From: Ferrimonas pelagia
GTDB taxonomy: Bacteria; Pseudomonadota; Gammaproteobacteria; Enterobacterales; Shewanellaceae
Reading direction: 5' to 3'
Length of the DNA stretch: 64,000 nucleotides
NCBI RefSeq assembly: GCF_039543565.1
Contig: NZ_BAABJZ010000007.1
Coordinates: 1 to 64,000 of the forward strand
Shown: positions 43,179 to 51,119 of the stretch, one piece after another
How positions within the stretch are numbered: position 1 is the stretch's first letter
Layout of the letters: each line of letters opens with the position of its first letter
Notes under the pieces: generated by a model
The model's database searches: none
What the model saw: the letters and a program-made list of their open reading frames with translations, nothing else
Told to the model about the DNA's origin: nothing
Program-made: the position numbers and the translations under genes

Positions 43179-43213
43179 CCCGCCTCGAGGGAAAATCAAA
43201 GGCGGGCATTATA
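43179..43213 (-). promoter_or_regulatory. prfC promoter -10 and 5'-terminal stem-loop masking the ribosome site
   Basis: On the minus strand TATAAT occupies 43213-43208, with no good -35 (TTTTAC at 16 nt is the best). The predicted transcript starts near 43201, exactly at CCCGCC. The leader then folds as CCCGCCT/AGGCGGG (43206-43200 with 43185-43179) with a 14-nt loop, followed by TTTTTT and the ATG. The only Shine-Dalgarno-like GAGG is inside or beside the 3' arm, so translation initiation should compete with the hairpin. Confidence 0.5.
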
Positions 43214-43446
43214 CCCGAAGTCCGAAGCAGTAAAAGGACAGCATGCGCAACAAACCGGCCCCAATCGGGCCTGATCCCAACAACCCGTCTCCAAAAACGC
43301 CTGGTATGGGTCACATTGTCCACCCCACTCGGACTTTGGCGGACTCTTTGATTTGAACAATATTTCACCGTGACTGCCCTCTAGTAGTTTGGTTTTTAGG
43401 CTCTTTTTTGCATTCATTCGCTCGTAACATGCCGCTACTTTTCGCC

Positions 43447-43463
43447 TGGCAACGTTGCTGCCA
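43447..43463. promoter_or_regulatory. Candidate operator before the TonB receptor gene
   Basis: TGGCA/TGCCA arms (43447-43451, 43459-43463) enclose the 10-bp palindrome GCAACGTTGC (43449-43458), 22 nt before the receptor start codon. Its CG centre resembles LacI-family half-site layout, but the binder is unknown. I see no Fur box, cobalamin riboswitch or clear promoter in the rest of the 312-nt prfC/receptor gap. Confidence 0.35.
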
Positions 43464-43484
43464 CGTACTTAGGACATTTTACGG

Positions 43485-45533
43485 ATGAAATCAGTCAACT
43501 TACCCACACGATCCTCCATCGCCCTGGCGGTTGTCGCGGGTCTCCTGGCCAGCCACGCCAGCGCCGACGACAAAGTAGCCTTTTCTCTGGGCGAGATCAT
43601 CGTCAGTGAGGACAGTGGTGTACGCGATATCGCTATCAATAATGTGATGACGGCAGAAACCATCAGCCTGATCGGGGCCAAGACCGCGGCAGACGCTTTG
43701 GACTACATTCCCGGCCTGCACGTGGCCCAATCTTCCCGCGGCGAACGCTTTGTCACCATGCAGGGCTTTGAGCAAGATCGCTTGCTGGTGCTATTGGATG
43801 GTGTCCCCTACTACCAGACCAACTCCGGCGCGCTGGATCTGAACCAACTGCCCGCCAGCATCATTGCCAAGATCGAGGTTACCAAAGGCGCCTCCTCGGT
43901 GCTCTACGGCCCCAACGGCATGGGCGGGGTGATCAACATCATTACCCGCACCGGTCAGGAAGGCTTTTCCGGTGAAGTCTCCGCCTCCGCCGGCCAATAC
44001 GGTCAGAACTTCGAATCGGCCAGCCTAAGTTGGGGCCAAAACGGCTTCTCGGTATTTGCCTCGTTCGAACACCAAGGTCGTGACGCCTATCGATTGTCCA
44101 GCGACTACGTGCCCGAGACCTCAATCAACCGCGTGTTTTATGGCGATCTGGCGAACGAAGTGATCATCGAGGAGGGCGGCAAACGCGATAACTCCCACTT
44201 AGAATCGATCAATGCTTGGATCCGCGCCGGCTACTCAGACGATCGTACCGATGCATATATCAGCGTCTTTAGCCTGGATACCGAGCGCGGCCGTCCGCAC
44301 AACACCCGCTCCAACCGAGTCTTTGAGGACTTCTCCAGCTTTGCCGAGGTTCCGGAATACAAAGACCAAGGGGTGGACATCAACCTCAGTCACCGCGTCA
44401 CCGATGCCTTAACGCTGCGGGCATTGACCTACTACCACATGCACCGGGATACCTATCGCTCATTCTCAGGGCCGGATCACGCCGAAGTCTTAGCCGAAAG
44501 CTCATTCCATGACTACACCATTGGCACGGCCTTGTTTGCCGATCTCGCACTCGCCGACTGGAATACCCTGAGCACCTCGTTCAACTACAAGAACGATGTC
44601 CACAAGAAAAACAACAACGCCTTTGTAGCGCCTGACGAGTCCTACGACTGGGTTTACTCCGAGCTGGAAACCTTCTCAGTGGCGACCGAAAACACCTCAC
44701 AGCTGGGCAATTTGACCTTGGTGGCCGGCTTGGCCTGGCACCATCAACGCGTAGTAAAAGATCAAGACGAAGCGGCCAACGACGATGACAGCAGCAACAC
44801 GCTGGATCCTATGATCGGCGCCAGCTACGCCCTGTTTGACGGTAGCCGGATGTACGGCTCTATCGCCCAGAAAACCCGTTTTGCCACACTCGATGAGATG
44901 TACGATCGCGCCATCGGCAAGGTGCATGATCTCGATCCAGAGCGCAGCTTAAGCTACACCATGGGCTGGCAGAAGGACTTGAACAGCAACTGGCTGAACC
45001 ACGTCGACATGGGCCTGTTTTATCACGACGTCAAAGACAAGATCGCCTCTGGCTACGATGCCACCGTCGATGACGAGATCTACGGCAACATCGGCAGCGC
45101 CGAGTACTATGGCGTCGAACTGGCACTGCACAGCCAGTTAACGGACACGCTCGATCTATCGGTTGATTACGCCTACACCCACGCGCGCAATACCTCGGAA
45201 GATCGCGAGTCCGATTTCCTGCGCGATGTGCCACAGAACTCGGTCAGTGCCATCCTGCAGTGGACCGATCCCTACTTTAATATCCAGTCCAACGTGCGGA
45301 TGCGCTACAAGAACAACGTGCTGATCAAAGACTATGACAGCACAACCAAAGACAGCAATGTCTGGGAAGATCGCATGCTGACCTTCGACATGGGCGTCCG
45401 CAAAGACTTCTTACACCAGCAACTGACAGTGTATGCAAATGTCTACAACCTGATGGATGAGTTCTTCTACGAAGGCTACGGCCAACCCAACTGGGGCCGC
45501 TACTTCGACATTGGCTTCACCTACCGCTTCTAA
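43485..45533 (+). CDS. TonB-dependent outer membrane receptor
   Basis: A 682-residue outer membrane active transporter. The signal peptide is ~1-27 (ASHASA), a TonB-box-like EIIVSED lies at ~36-42, and the plug domain (~45-160) contains LLVLLDGVPYY and SSVLYGPNGMGGVINIITRT. A 22-strand-type barrel ends with FTYRF. It resembles small cobalamin/haem/siderophore receptors, but nothing in the sequence fixes the ligand. It is first gene of an apparent twelve-gene operon running to 55111, and energised by its own TonB2 unit. Confidence 0.9.
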   Translation: MKSVNLPTRSSIALAVVAGLLASHASADDKVAFSLGEIIVSEDSGVRDIAINNVMTAETISLIGAKTAADALDYIPGLHVAQSSRGERFVTMQGFEQDRLLVLLDGVPYYQTNSGALDLNQLPASIIAKIEVTKGASSVLYGPNGMGGVINIITRTGQEGFSGEVSASAGQYGQNFESASLSWGQNGFSVFASFEHQGRDAYRLSSDYVPETSINRVFYGDLANEVIIEEGGKRDNSHLESINAWIRAGYSDDRTDAYISVFSLDTERGRPHNTRSNRVFEDFSSFAEVPEYKDQGVDINLSHRVTDALTLRALTYYHMHRDTYRSFSGPDHAEVLAESSFHDYTIGTALFADLALADWNTLSTSFNYKNDVHKKNNNAFVAPDESYDWVYSELETFSVATENTSQLGNLTLVAGLAWHHQRVVKDQDEAANDDDSSNTLDPMIGASYALFDGSRMYGSIAQKTRFATLDEMYDRAIGKVHDLDPERSLSYTMGWQKDLNSNWLNHVDMGLFYHDVKDKIASGYDATVDDEIYGNIGSAEYYGVELALHSQLTDTLDLSVDYAYTHARNTSEDRESDFLRDVPQNSVSAILQWTDPYFNIQSNVRMRYKNNVLIKDYDSTTKDSNVWEDRMLTFDMGVRKDFLHQQLTVYANVYNLMDEFFYEGYGQPNWGRYFDIGFTYRF

Positions 45534-45548
45534 TAGATTGAGCTAGAT

Positions 45549-46529
45549 ATGCGCGCACTTTTCCTATGCGCAGCTCTGCTTTGCTCCGTGGCGTTTACCG
45601 CCGCGGGGCAACCCATCGAGCTGACCGATCACCGGGGCCGGCAAGTAAGCCTGCCCCAACCTGCCAGTCGAATCGTCTCGACCTATCTGCCCTCCACACT
45701 GTTTAGCCTCAGCCTCGGACTCGAACAACAGCTGGTCGGGATCGGCCAGTCCGATCGCCAACAGCGGTTTGTTGATCAGCTGTTAGGGGAGCACGATCCT
45801 ATCGCCGTTGGCAGCCGCACTGCGGGACTCAACCTGGAGACCATCGTTGCGTTGCAGCCCGATCTGGTACTGATGCACGACAAAAAAGATGGGATCCGCC
45901 TAGCCGCCATGCTCGAACAGTTGGGCCTCGCCGTGTTGTTGGTCAAAGCCGAAACCTTGGAAGAGGTGGACGCAACCTTAGGCATGATCGCCACAGCCAC
46001 CGGCCGTCAGGCACAAGCCCAGCGGGTCCGTCAGGCCAATCTCACGTTGCGAAACGAGCTCGAGCAACGCCTACAAGGCGTCGCGCCAAGACATCGAAGC
46101 TATTACGTCAAGCGGGATGATCTTTTCTCGACCGCCAGCGGCGAGATGTACCAGCACCAGATGCTGCAACTGGCCGGTTTAACCAACGTGGCCGCCGATC
46201 TTCGAGGTTTTTTCCCAAAAGTGGATGCGGAGCAGCTATTGCGCTGGCAGCCTCAGCTATTGGTGATCGAAGATGATGGCCTCAATCGTCCGCAACGCCA
46301 GCTCCAGCATGCCGGTGTTGTCCCGCTGCGCCAGTTGCCGCAGTTAACCCTGCCGGCGGACAGCCTCTGGTCCATGCCCTCCCCCTTTGCGTTGGCGGGT
46401 GCCTATTACCTGGCCAGCCAAGCCTACCCACAACGCTTTGCAACCGCGCAAGATCAGAATGTATTAGCCGATTACTATCAGCAGATCTTCAACCGCACCG
46501 ATCTGCTGCCTAAGGCGCTGTGGCCATGA
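45549..46529 (+). CDS. Periplasmic binding protein of an iron-complex/B12-type ABC importer
   Basis: A 326-residue protein with signal peptide (~1-21) and a cluster III substrate-binding fold (PF01497 type): SRIVSTYLPSTLFSLSLGL, NLETIVALQPDLVLMHDKK in the first lobe and QLLRWQPQLLVIEDDG in the second. It lacks a lipobox, so it is soluble in the periplasm. It lies 15 nt after the receptor gene. It delivers the ligand to the following permease. Confidence 0.85.
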   Translation: MRALFLCAALLCSVAFTAAGQPIELTDHRGRQVSLPQPASRIVSTYLPSTLFSLSLGLEQQLVGIGQSDRQQRFVDQLLGEHDPIAVGSRTAGLNLETIVALQPDLVLMHDKKDGIRLAAMLEQLGLAVLLVKAETLEEVDATLGMIATATGRQAQAQRVRQANLTLRNELEQRLQGVAPRHRSYYVKRDDLFSTASGEMYQHQMLQLAGLTNVAADLRGFFPKVDAEQLLRWQPQLLVIEDDGLNRPQRQLQHAGVVPLRQLPQLTLPADSLWSMPSPFALAGAYYLASQAYPQRFATAQDQNVLADYYQQIFNRTDLLPKALWP

Positions 46530-47563
46530 CCACTAAAGTTCGCCTCTGCACCCTGTGGACGCTGGGATCACTGCTGCTGCTCGCGCTGTTTATGGGGCGT
46601 TACGAAATTGGCGTGCAGGCGATTTTCCAATCGTTTGCCCGCTTGCCGGAGGTGCTCTATTGCCTCGCAAGCCGAAGTCCATTGCCTGAGGATCTGACCC
46701 CGGAGCAGCAAGTGTTCCTGCTGCTGAGACTGCCGCGCATCGTTCTGGCGCTGCTGATCGGGGCCGGATTGGCGCTGTCTGGTGCCGTGTACCAAGGGGT
46801 CTTTCGCAACCCGCTGGTGTCACCGGACATTCTCGGTGTGACCTCGGGCTGCGTCTTTGGTGCGGCGCTGGGCCTGCTGTGGCCTCAAGGCGGCTGGTTA
46901 TGGGTTCAGGCTTGCGCCTTGCTGTTTGGCCTCGCCGCCGCCTTTGCGTCTATGACCATCGCAGCGCGTTTGGGGCAAGGCAGCTTGTTGCTGTTGATCA
47001 TGACCGGGATCATCGTCGGATCGATGTTTAGCGCCGGCCTGATGATCCTCAAAACCCTGGCGGATCCCTATGGTGAATTACCCGCGATCGTCTTCTGGCT
47101 AATGGGCTCCTTGTCGGCGGCCAGTTGGTCAAACGTGGCACAAGTGCTGCCCTTGGCGCTGTTTGGTTATGCTCTGTTCCATCTGTATCGCTATCGCCTC
47201 AACGTCCTCTGTCTGGGGGATCGCCCCAGTCAAAGCTTGGGGCTGGATCCGGTCAAGCTGCGCTATGGCTTGATCGCCATGGCCTCCTGTGTGGTCGCCG
47301 CCTGCGTCGCCAGCGTGGGACAGATCGCCTGGATCGGGCTGGTGATCCCGCACATGGTGCGCACCTTTACCGGCTCCGATCACCTCAGTTTGATCCCCTT
47401 GTCCACCCTCTTTGGCGGCGCCTTTTTACTCTTGTCCGACAGCTTTGCCCGCTCAGCGTTTGCCGTCGAGGTGCCTGTCGGGATCGTAACCTCCTTGATC
47501 GGCGCGCCTCTGTTTGCGTACCTGCTGTTTCGCCGCCAAAGCCAGGGAGGTCATCATGCTTGA
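46526..47563 (+). CDS. FecCD-family ABC transporter permease
   Basis: A 345-residue inner membrane subunit with about ten hydrophobic helices and the family's LLRLPRIVLALLIGAGLALSGAVYQGVFRNPL and GQIAWIGLVIPHMVR landmarks (here quoted in part: RLPRIVLALLIGAGLALSGA). ATG 46526 overlaps the binding protein stop (ATGA); GTG 46520 is an alternative. It forms the channel with the downstream ATPase. Confidence 0.9.
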   Translation: MTTKVRLCTLWTLGSLLLLALFMGRYEIGVQAIFQSFARLPEVLYCLASRSPLPEDLTPEQQVFLLLRLPRIVLALLIGAGLALSGAVYQGVFRNPLVSPDILGVTSGCVFGAALGLLWPQGGWLWVQACALLFGLAAAFASMTIAARLGQGSLLLLIMTGIIVGSMFSAGLMILKTLADPYGELPAIVFWLMGSLSAASWSNVAQVLPLALFGYALFHLYRYRLNVLCLGDRPSQSLGLDPVKLRYGLIAMASCVVAACVASVGQIAWIGLVIPHMVRTFTGSDHLSLIPLSTLFGGAFLLLSDSFARSAFAVEVPVGIVTSLIGAPLFAYLLFRRQSQGGHHA

Positions 47564-48857
47564 GATCAACAAGCTGTGCTGCAACCTTGGCGAGCGCACC
47601 ATTCTCCAGGACGTATCGCTGAGCTTAAAGCCGGGCGAATTTCTGGCGGTTCTCGGCGCCAATGGCGTGGGTAAATCCACCTTACTGAATTGCCTGCTCG
47701 GCAGCGCGGATATCACCCAAGGCACACTGCTTTGGCAGGGTTGTCCACTCGAACGCATGAGCCGAAGCGAGCGTGCCCGTACCCTCGCGCTGGTGCCGCA
47801 ACAACAGGAAGTGGCGTTCTCCTTTAGCGCCGAGCAGATGGTACTCATGGGCAGAACACCCCACTTAGGGGCCTTTCAGTCGCCCAGCCAGACCGATCTG
47901 CACCATGCACGCCGAACGCTCAACGAGCTGGGCGCGGGCCATCTCGCCAGGTGTCAGTTCAATCAACTCTCAGGCGGCGAGCGCCAATTGGTCTTGTTGG
48001 CCCGGGCCATGCTCCAAAGCGAGTCGGTGCTGCTGCTCGATGAGCCCACCAACCACCTGGACTTTCGCAACCGCTACCACATCCTAAATACCGTCAAACA
48101 GCGATGTCGCGAACACGGCACCTCCGTCATTGCGATTTTGCACGATCCGAACCTTGCCAGCATGTACGCCGACCAAGTGCTGATGCTGGCACAAGCTCAC
48201 ACCTTGGCTTACGGTCCCAGCGCTGACGTAATGACCAGCCAAAACATTTCTCAGCTTTATGGCTTACCGACATGTAGCCATCGCGTCATGGATCAGGAGA
48301 TCTTTATGCCCCAATCCCTGCCTCCCTCTTCTGCGACGAACATCGCTATTGTCACAGGCCCCTCAGGATCAGGTAAAACCACGACTTTGATGGCGCTATA
48401 TGCACACTGTCAGCAGCAAAAGCAGCCCGTTCGCGGAATTCTGTGCCCCGGCACGATGCGTGATGGCCGGCGCTTTAGCAGTGAGATCATCAACCTCGCG
48501 GATGGTCAGCGGCGGCCTTTCGGCCAACGCACCGATGAGCTGGATCCCATCACCAACACCCGTTTTCGCTTTGACCCACACGGGTTGGCTCTCGGGCAGC
48601 AAGCCTTATCCCCCACCAGCCATCATCCAGACACAACCTGGATCATGGATGAAGTGGGTCCGATGGAGTTAGAGGGGCAAGGCTATGGCTCGACATTGGC
48701 ACCACTGCTTGCCCTTCCCGGTGGTAAGCACATCTGGGTGGTACGACCGGATCTCGTTGAACGGGTGGTCCAACGCTGGCAACTGCAACCGGCAGCCGTG
48801 ATCGATGCAGCCGACAGTGATGCGCTAACACAACTCAAGGAGTTCGTTGCCCTATGA
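47556..48857 (+). CDS. ABC importer ATPase fused to a THEP1-like NTPase
   Basis: A 433-residue fusion. Residues 1-245 are a FecE/BtuD-type ABC ATPase: Walker A GANGVGKS (34-41), PQQQEVAFSFSAEQMVLMG, signature LSGGERQ (138-144) and LLDEPTNHLD. Residues ~262-430 are a second P-loop domain: GPSGSGKT (268-275), FSSEIINLADG, and Walker B IMDEVGPMEL (363-372), whose D-E-x-G-x-M-E-L form is typical of THEP1/NTPase_1 nucleoside-triphosphatases. Both sites look intact. ATG 47556 is preceded by AGGGAGG and overlaps the permease by 8 nt. The second domain may use nucleotides during cargo processing; its role is unknown. Confidence 0.85.
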   Translation: MLEINKLCCNLGERTILQDVSLSLKPGEFLAVLGANGVGKSTLLNCLLGSADITQGTLLWQGCPLERMSRSERARTLALVPQQQEVAFSFSAEQMVLMGRTPHLGAFQSPSQTDLHHARRTLNELGAGHLARCQFNQLSGGERQLVLLARAMLQSESVLLLDEPTNHLDFRNRYHILNTVKQRCREHGTSVIAILHDPNLASMYADQVLMLAQAHTLAYGPSADVMTSQNISQLYGLPTCSHRVMDQEIFMPQSLPPSSATNIAIVTGPSGSGKTTTLMALYAHCQQQKQPVRGILCPGTMRDGRRFSSEIINLADGQRRPFGQRTDELDPITNTRFRFDPHGLALGQQALSPTSHHPDTTWIMDEVGPMELEGQGYGSTLAPLLALPGGKHIWVVRPDLVERVVQRWQLQPAAVIDAADSDALTQLKEFVAL

Positions 48858-49555
48858 GCCTGACTTCATCCACAGCCGGAGCCGCTCCGCCCTTTCATCG
48901 CCTCGTTACGCTGATCCAGCCCTTAAGCTTACTGTCTCTGGCATTGGTGTCGATGGGGCTGATATTCGACACCTTGGACGGGGCTATCTTGTTAGCCAGC
49001 TCCAACAAAAAGGTGTTACTGCAATTGGCTGCGCTGCTGATCTGCCTATGCGCTCTGGTGCCATTACGTCAGCCAACCTTACAAAGACGGCTCACCCTCG
49101 GCGCTTTGTCCATGGCGACAATCTTGCTGATCATCAGTACCTTCGTTGTGCCCCATAGCAGCGACAACATCATGTTGACCTATCTATGGGCACACCTATT
49201 TTTTGTTTCTCGTCCATTGGCCGTCGGTTTCGCCCTAATTAGTGCCTGGGGTCTCTATCTCACCGCAACGGTTCGCCATCGTCGACTTCAAGAGATCAGT
49301 GAGATCTACGCCCTGTTGGCTGGGACCCTATTTCTGGGAGGAGAGATCGCGGGTGCCTGGTGGGCCTTTGAAGGCTGGGGACGCAGTTGGGGCTGGAGCG
49401 ACAATTTCATGTTCTCAGCCATGGTCTATCTGATGCTCATCTTAGCATTTCACCTGCCTCGCACTGTGCTGCGCAAACGCGCTCACCACAACTTGGCACA
49501 AGCGGCAGTTCTAGCTCTGACTGCACTGACCTTAGTGGGGTATCGAATATTATGA
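48854..49555 (+). CDS. CcsA/CcmC-like membrane protein
   Basis: A 233-residue protein with six predicted membrane helices. A tryptophan-rich external loop reads AWWAFEGWGRSWGWSDNF and resembles the WWD haem-handling motif of CcsA/CcmC/CcmF (WG-x-x-W-x-W-D). Conserved-looking His occur before it (WAHLFFVSRP) and after it (AFHLPR). In cytochrome c biogenesis such proteins bind and present haem. It overlaps its neighbours by 4 nt on both sides, so it is an integral part of the uptake operon. Assignment is by motif only. Confidence 0.65.
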   Translation: MSLTSSTAGAAPPFHRLVTLIQPLSLLSLALVSMGLIFDTLDGAILLASSNKKVLLQLAALLICLCALVPLRQPTLQRRLTLGALSMATILLIISTFVVPHSSDNIMLTYLWAHLFFVSRPLAVGFALISAWGLYLTATVRHRRLQEISEIYALLAGTLFLGGEIAGAWWAFEGWGRSWGWSDNFMFSAMVYLMLILAFHLPRTVLRKRAHHNLAQAAVLALTALTLVGYRIL

Positions 49556-50394
49556 TCCGTATTTTAGCTTCCATGATGGCCGGCTTTTGGTTGATCGCTC
49601 TGACGGTCTTGTGGTTTGCCTTAGGCGTTTGGTTGTGCCAAAGCGCAGAGTTGAAAGCGGCTTTTCGAAGCCTGAACACGCTGCCAATGCTCGCATGGCC
49701 AGAAGCGCTGACGGCAACGCCAATAGTGATTGGCTGGATCCTCGTTTTGTTTGTGTTGATGGCTGGCCTGGTGATCAATACAAGCCTCTGTACATGGAAA
49801 AGCCTGTGGCCTATGTGGCGCCAGCGTCGGTGGCGCCACCATCAAATTCTACTTGCCCCAGTCCATGTTTTGACCGTAACCATTTTTCTCTGCCACGGAC
49901 TCGACCTGATGTTTCTGCATGGTCACAAAGAGTTCCGGTTACATCCCGGTGAAAGCCTGACATTCGCCGATAAGACGCTGACCTTAGAAGAGGTGTACCA
50001 TCAAGGACCCTTGTCAGGACTGGCATTGGATGAGCAGGGCCGACACATACAGGGGCGGATCACACGCCGCACCGTGGAACAATTTGATCCCCGTTTGCAT
50101 GGCGGTCGTTTTGTCATTACCCATGAGCAGGGTGCCCCAGAGATCGCCAAGGCAAACTTCCTTAACCCCTATAGCAAAGGAACTTTCTTTGTCGTGATCA
50201 CCGACGTCTTTGCCCATGAAGTGGATGGTCAATGGCAGCCTGGGGTGTTTTTCAGTGTTTTTTATAACCCGTTAATTAAGGTCTTTTTTCTCTTTTACGG
50301 ATTGCTGTTCGCCAGTTTACTAATCCATGTGGCTTATCGCCTCTATCTGCTGACACAGCACCCCAGCAATAAGGGGGTCTTATGCTCCACATGA
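49552..50394 (+). CDS. ResB/CcsB-like membrane protein
   Basis: A 280-residue protein with three N-terminal membrane helices (~5-27, ~50-72, ~92-113), a periplasmic beta-rich part containing FRLHPGESLTF, and a C-terminal helix (~248-270). The topology and the H-P-G-E-S loop resemble shortened ResB/CcsB, the partner of CcsA in system II cytochrome c biogenesis. Its placement directly after the CcsA-like gene supports a pair. It overlaps its neighbours by 4 and 13 nt. Similarity is weak, so a purely structural resemblance remains possible. Confidence 0.55.
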   Translation: MIRILASMMAGFWLIALTVLWFALGVWLCQSAELKAAFRSLNTLPMLAWPEALTATPIVIGWILVLFVLMAGLVINTSLCTWKSLWPMWRQRRWRHHQILLAPVHVLTVTIFLCHGLDLMFLHGHKEFRLHPGESLTFADKTLTLEEVYHQGPLSGLALDEQGRHIQGRITRRTVEQFDPRLHGGRFVITHEQGAPEIAKANFLNPYSKGTFFVVITDVFAHEVDGQWQPGVFFSVFYNPLIKVFFLFYGLLFASLLIHVAYRLYLLTQHPSNKGVLCST

Positions 50395-51119
50395 TCCTGC
50401 TCACGGCCCACTTGGCTGTGACTCCAGCGGAGACCGTTCAACACTATCAAGCGCCACTTGCAGCACCTCTCAGTGACGCGATTGCATTGGGAGAAAAGGC
50501 ACTGGCCTGGCAGCAGCAAGCGAACCAAGAGCTCGGCACCCAGCAATCCGCCATGGCAGAGCTCGCGTGGTTGGAGTTTCAGATAGCCCAAACCGAGCGC
50601 TACATCAACCAACAACAGGTGCAGATCGCCCAGCTGCAGCAGGATCTGGATAATATCAACGCCGTTAGGTCCGAGTTGGCGCCCAACTTAGAGATCTGGT
50701 ACGCCGATCTCGAGCGCTGGGTTCTCAATGACCGACCGTTTGAGCGTGAGAGTCGCCTGCGCCGCCTGACACTGCTACGTCAGGCGATGGACGACGTCAA
50801 TATCGGCACCGCCGAACGCCTACGCCAGTTATTTGAAGCACTCCTGATCGAAGTGGACATGGGCTATGGCAACCATATCTCCGATAGCGCCATCACGGTC
50901 GAGGCACAAACGCTGCAAGTTCGGATCCTGCGGCTGGGCCGCGTTGCCCAGTTCTATCAAACCTATGATGGCCAACACATCGGCTGGTTCGAGCCAGGAT
51001 CGCAGCAGTGGCAAGCACTGCCGAAGCCGCAGCATGACGCCATTCGTCAGGCGTTTGCCATCGCTTCACAACGTCAGAACGCCACCTTAGTGCCATTGCC
51101 TTTGGGGTACACGCTATGA
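50382..51119 (+). CDS. DUF3450-family periplasmic coiled-coil protein
   Basis: A 245-residue protein with an N-terminal export signal, a long coiled coil (~35-100, many Gln/Glu/Leu) and the family's C-terminal pattern ILRLGRVAQFYQTYDGQHIGWF. DUF3450 genes regularly precede the ttpC-exbB2-exbD2-tonB2 unit in Vibrio and Shewanella, as here. It is thought to support the TonB2 complex in the periplasm; the exact role is unknown. Confidence 0.85.
   Translation: MLHMILLTAHLAVTPAETVQHYQAPLAAPLSDAIALGEKALAWQQQANQELGTQQSAMAELAWLEFQIAQTERYINQQQVQIAQLQQDLDNINAVRSELAPNLEIWYADLERWVLNDRPFERESRLRRLTLLRQAMDDVNIGTAERLRQLFEALLIEVDMGYGNHISDSAITVEAQTLQVRILRLGRVAQFYQTYDGQHIGWFEPGSQQWQALPKPQHDAIRQAFAIASQRQNATLVPLPLGYTL

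Noticed and set aside
43179..43206. prfC hairpin plus U6 as an ordinary intrinsic terminator
   Set aside because: The predicted start point is at the hairpin itself, leaving no upstream transcript to terminate; a translational role fits better. Read-through from upstream is not excluded.
43173..43484. Cobalamin riboswitch or Fur box before the TonB receptor
   Set aside because: No B12-box-like conserved core and no Fur-type AT-rich dyad could be found by eye in this 312-nt gap.
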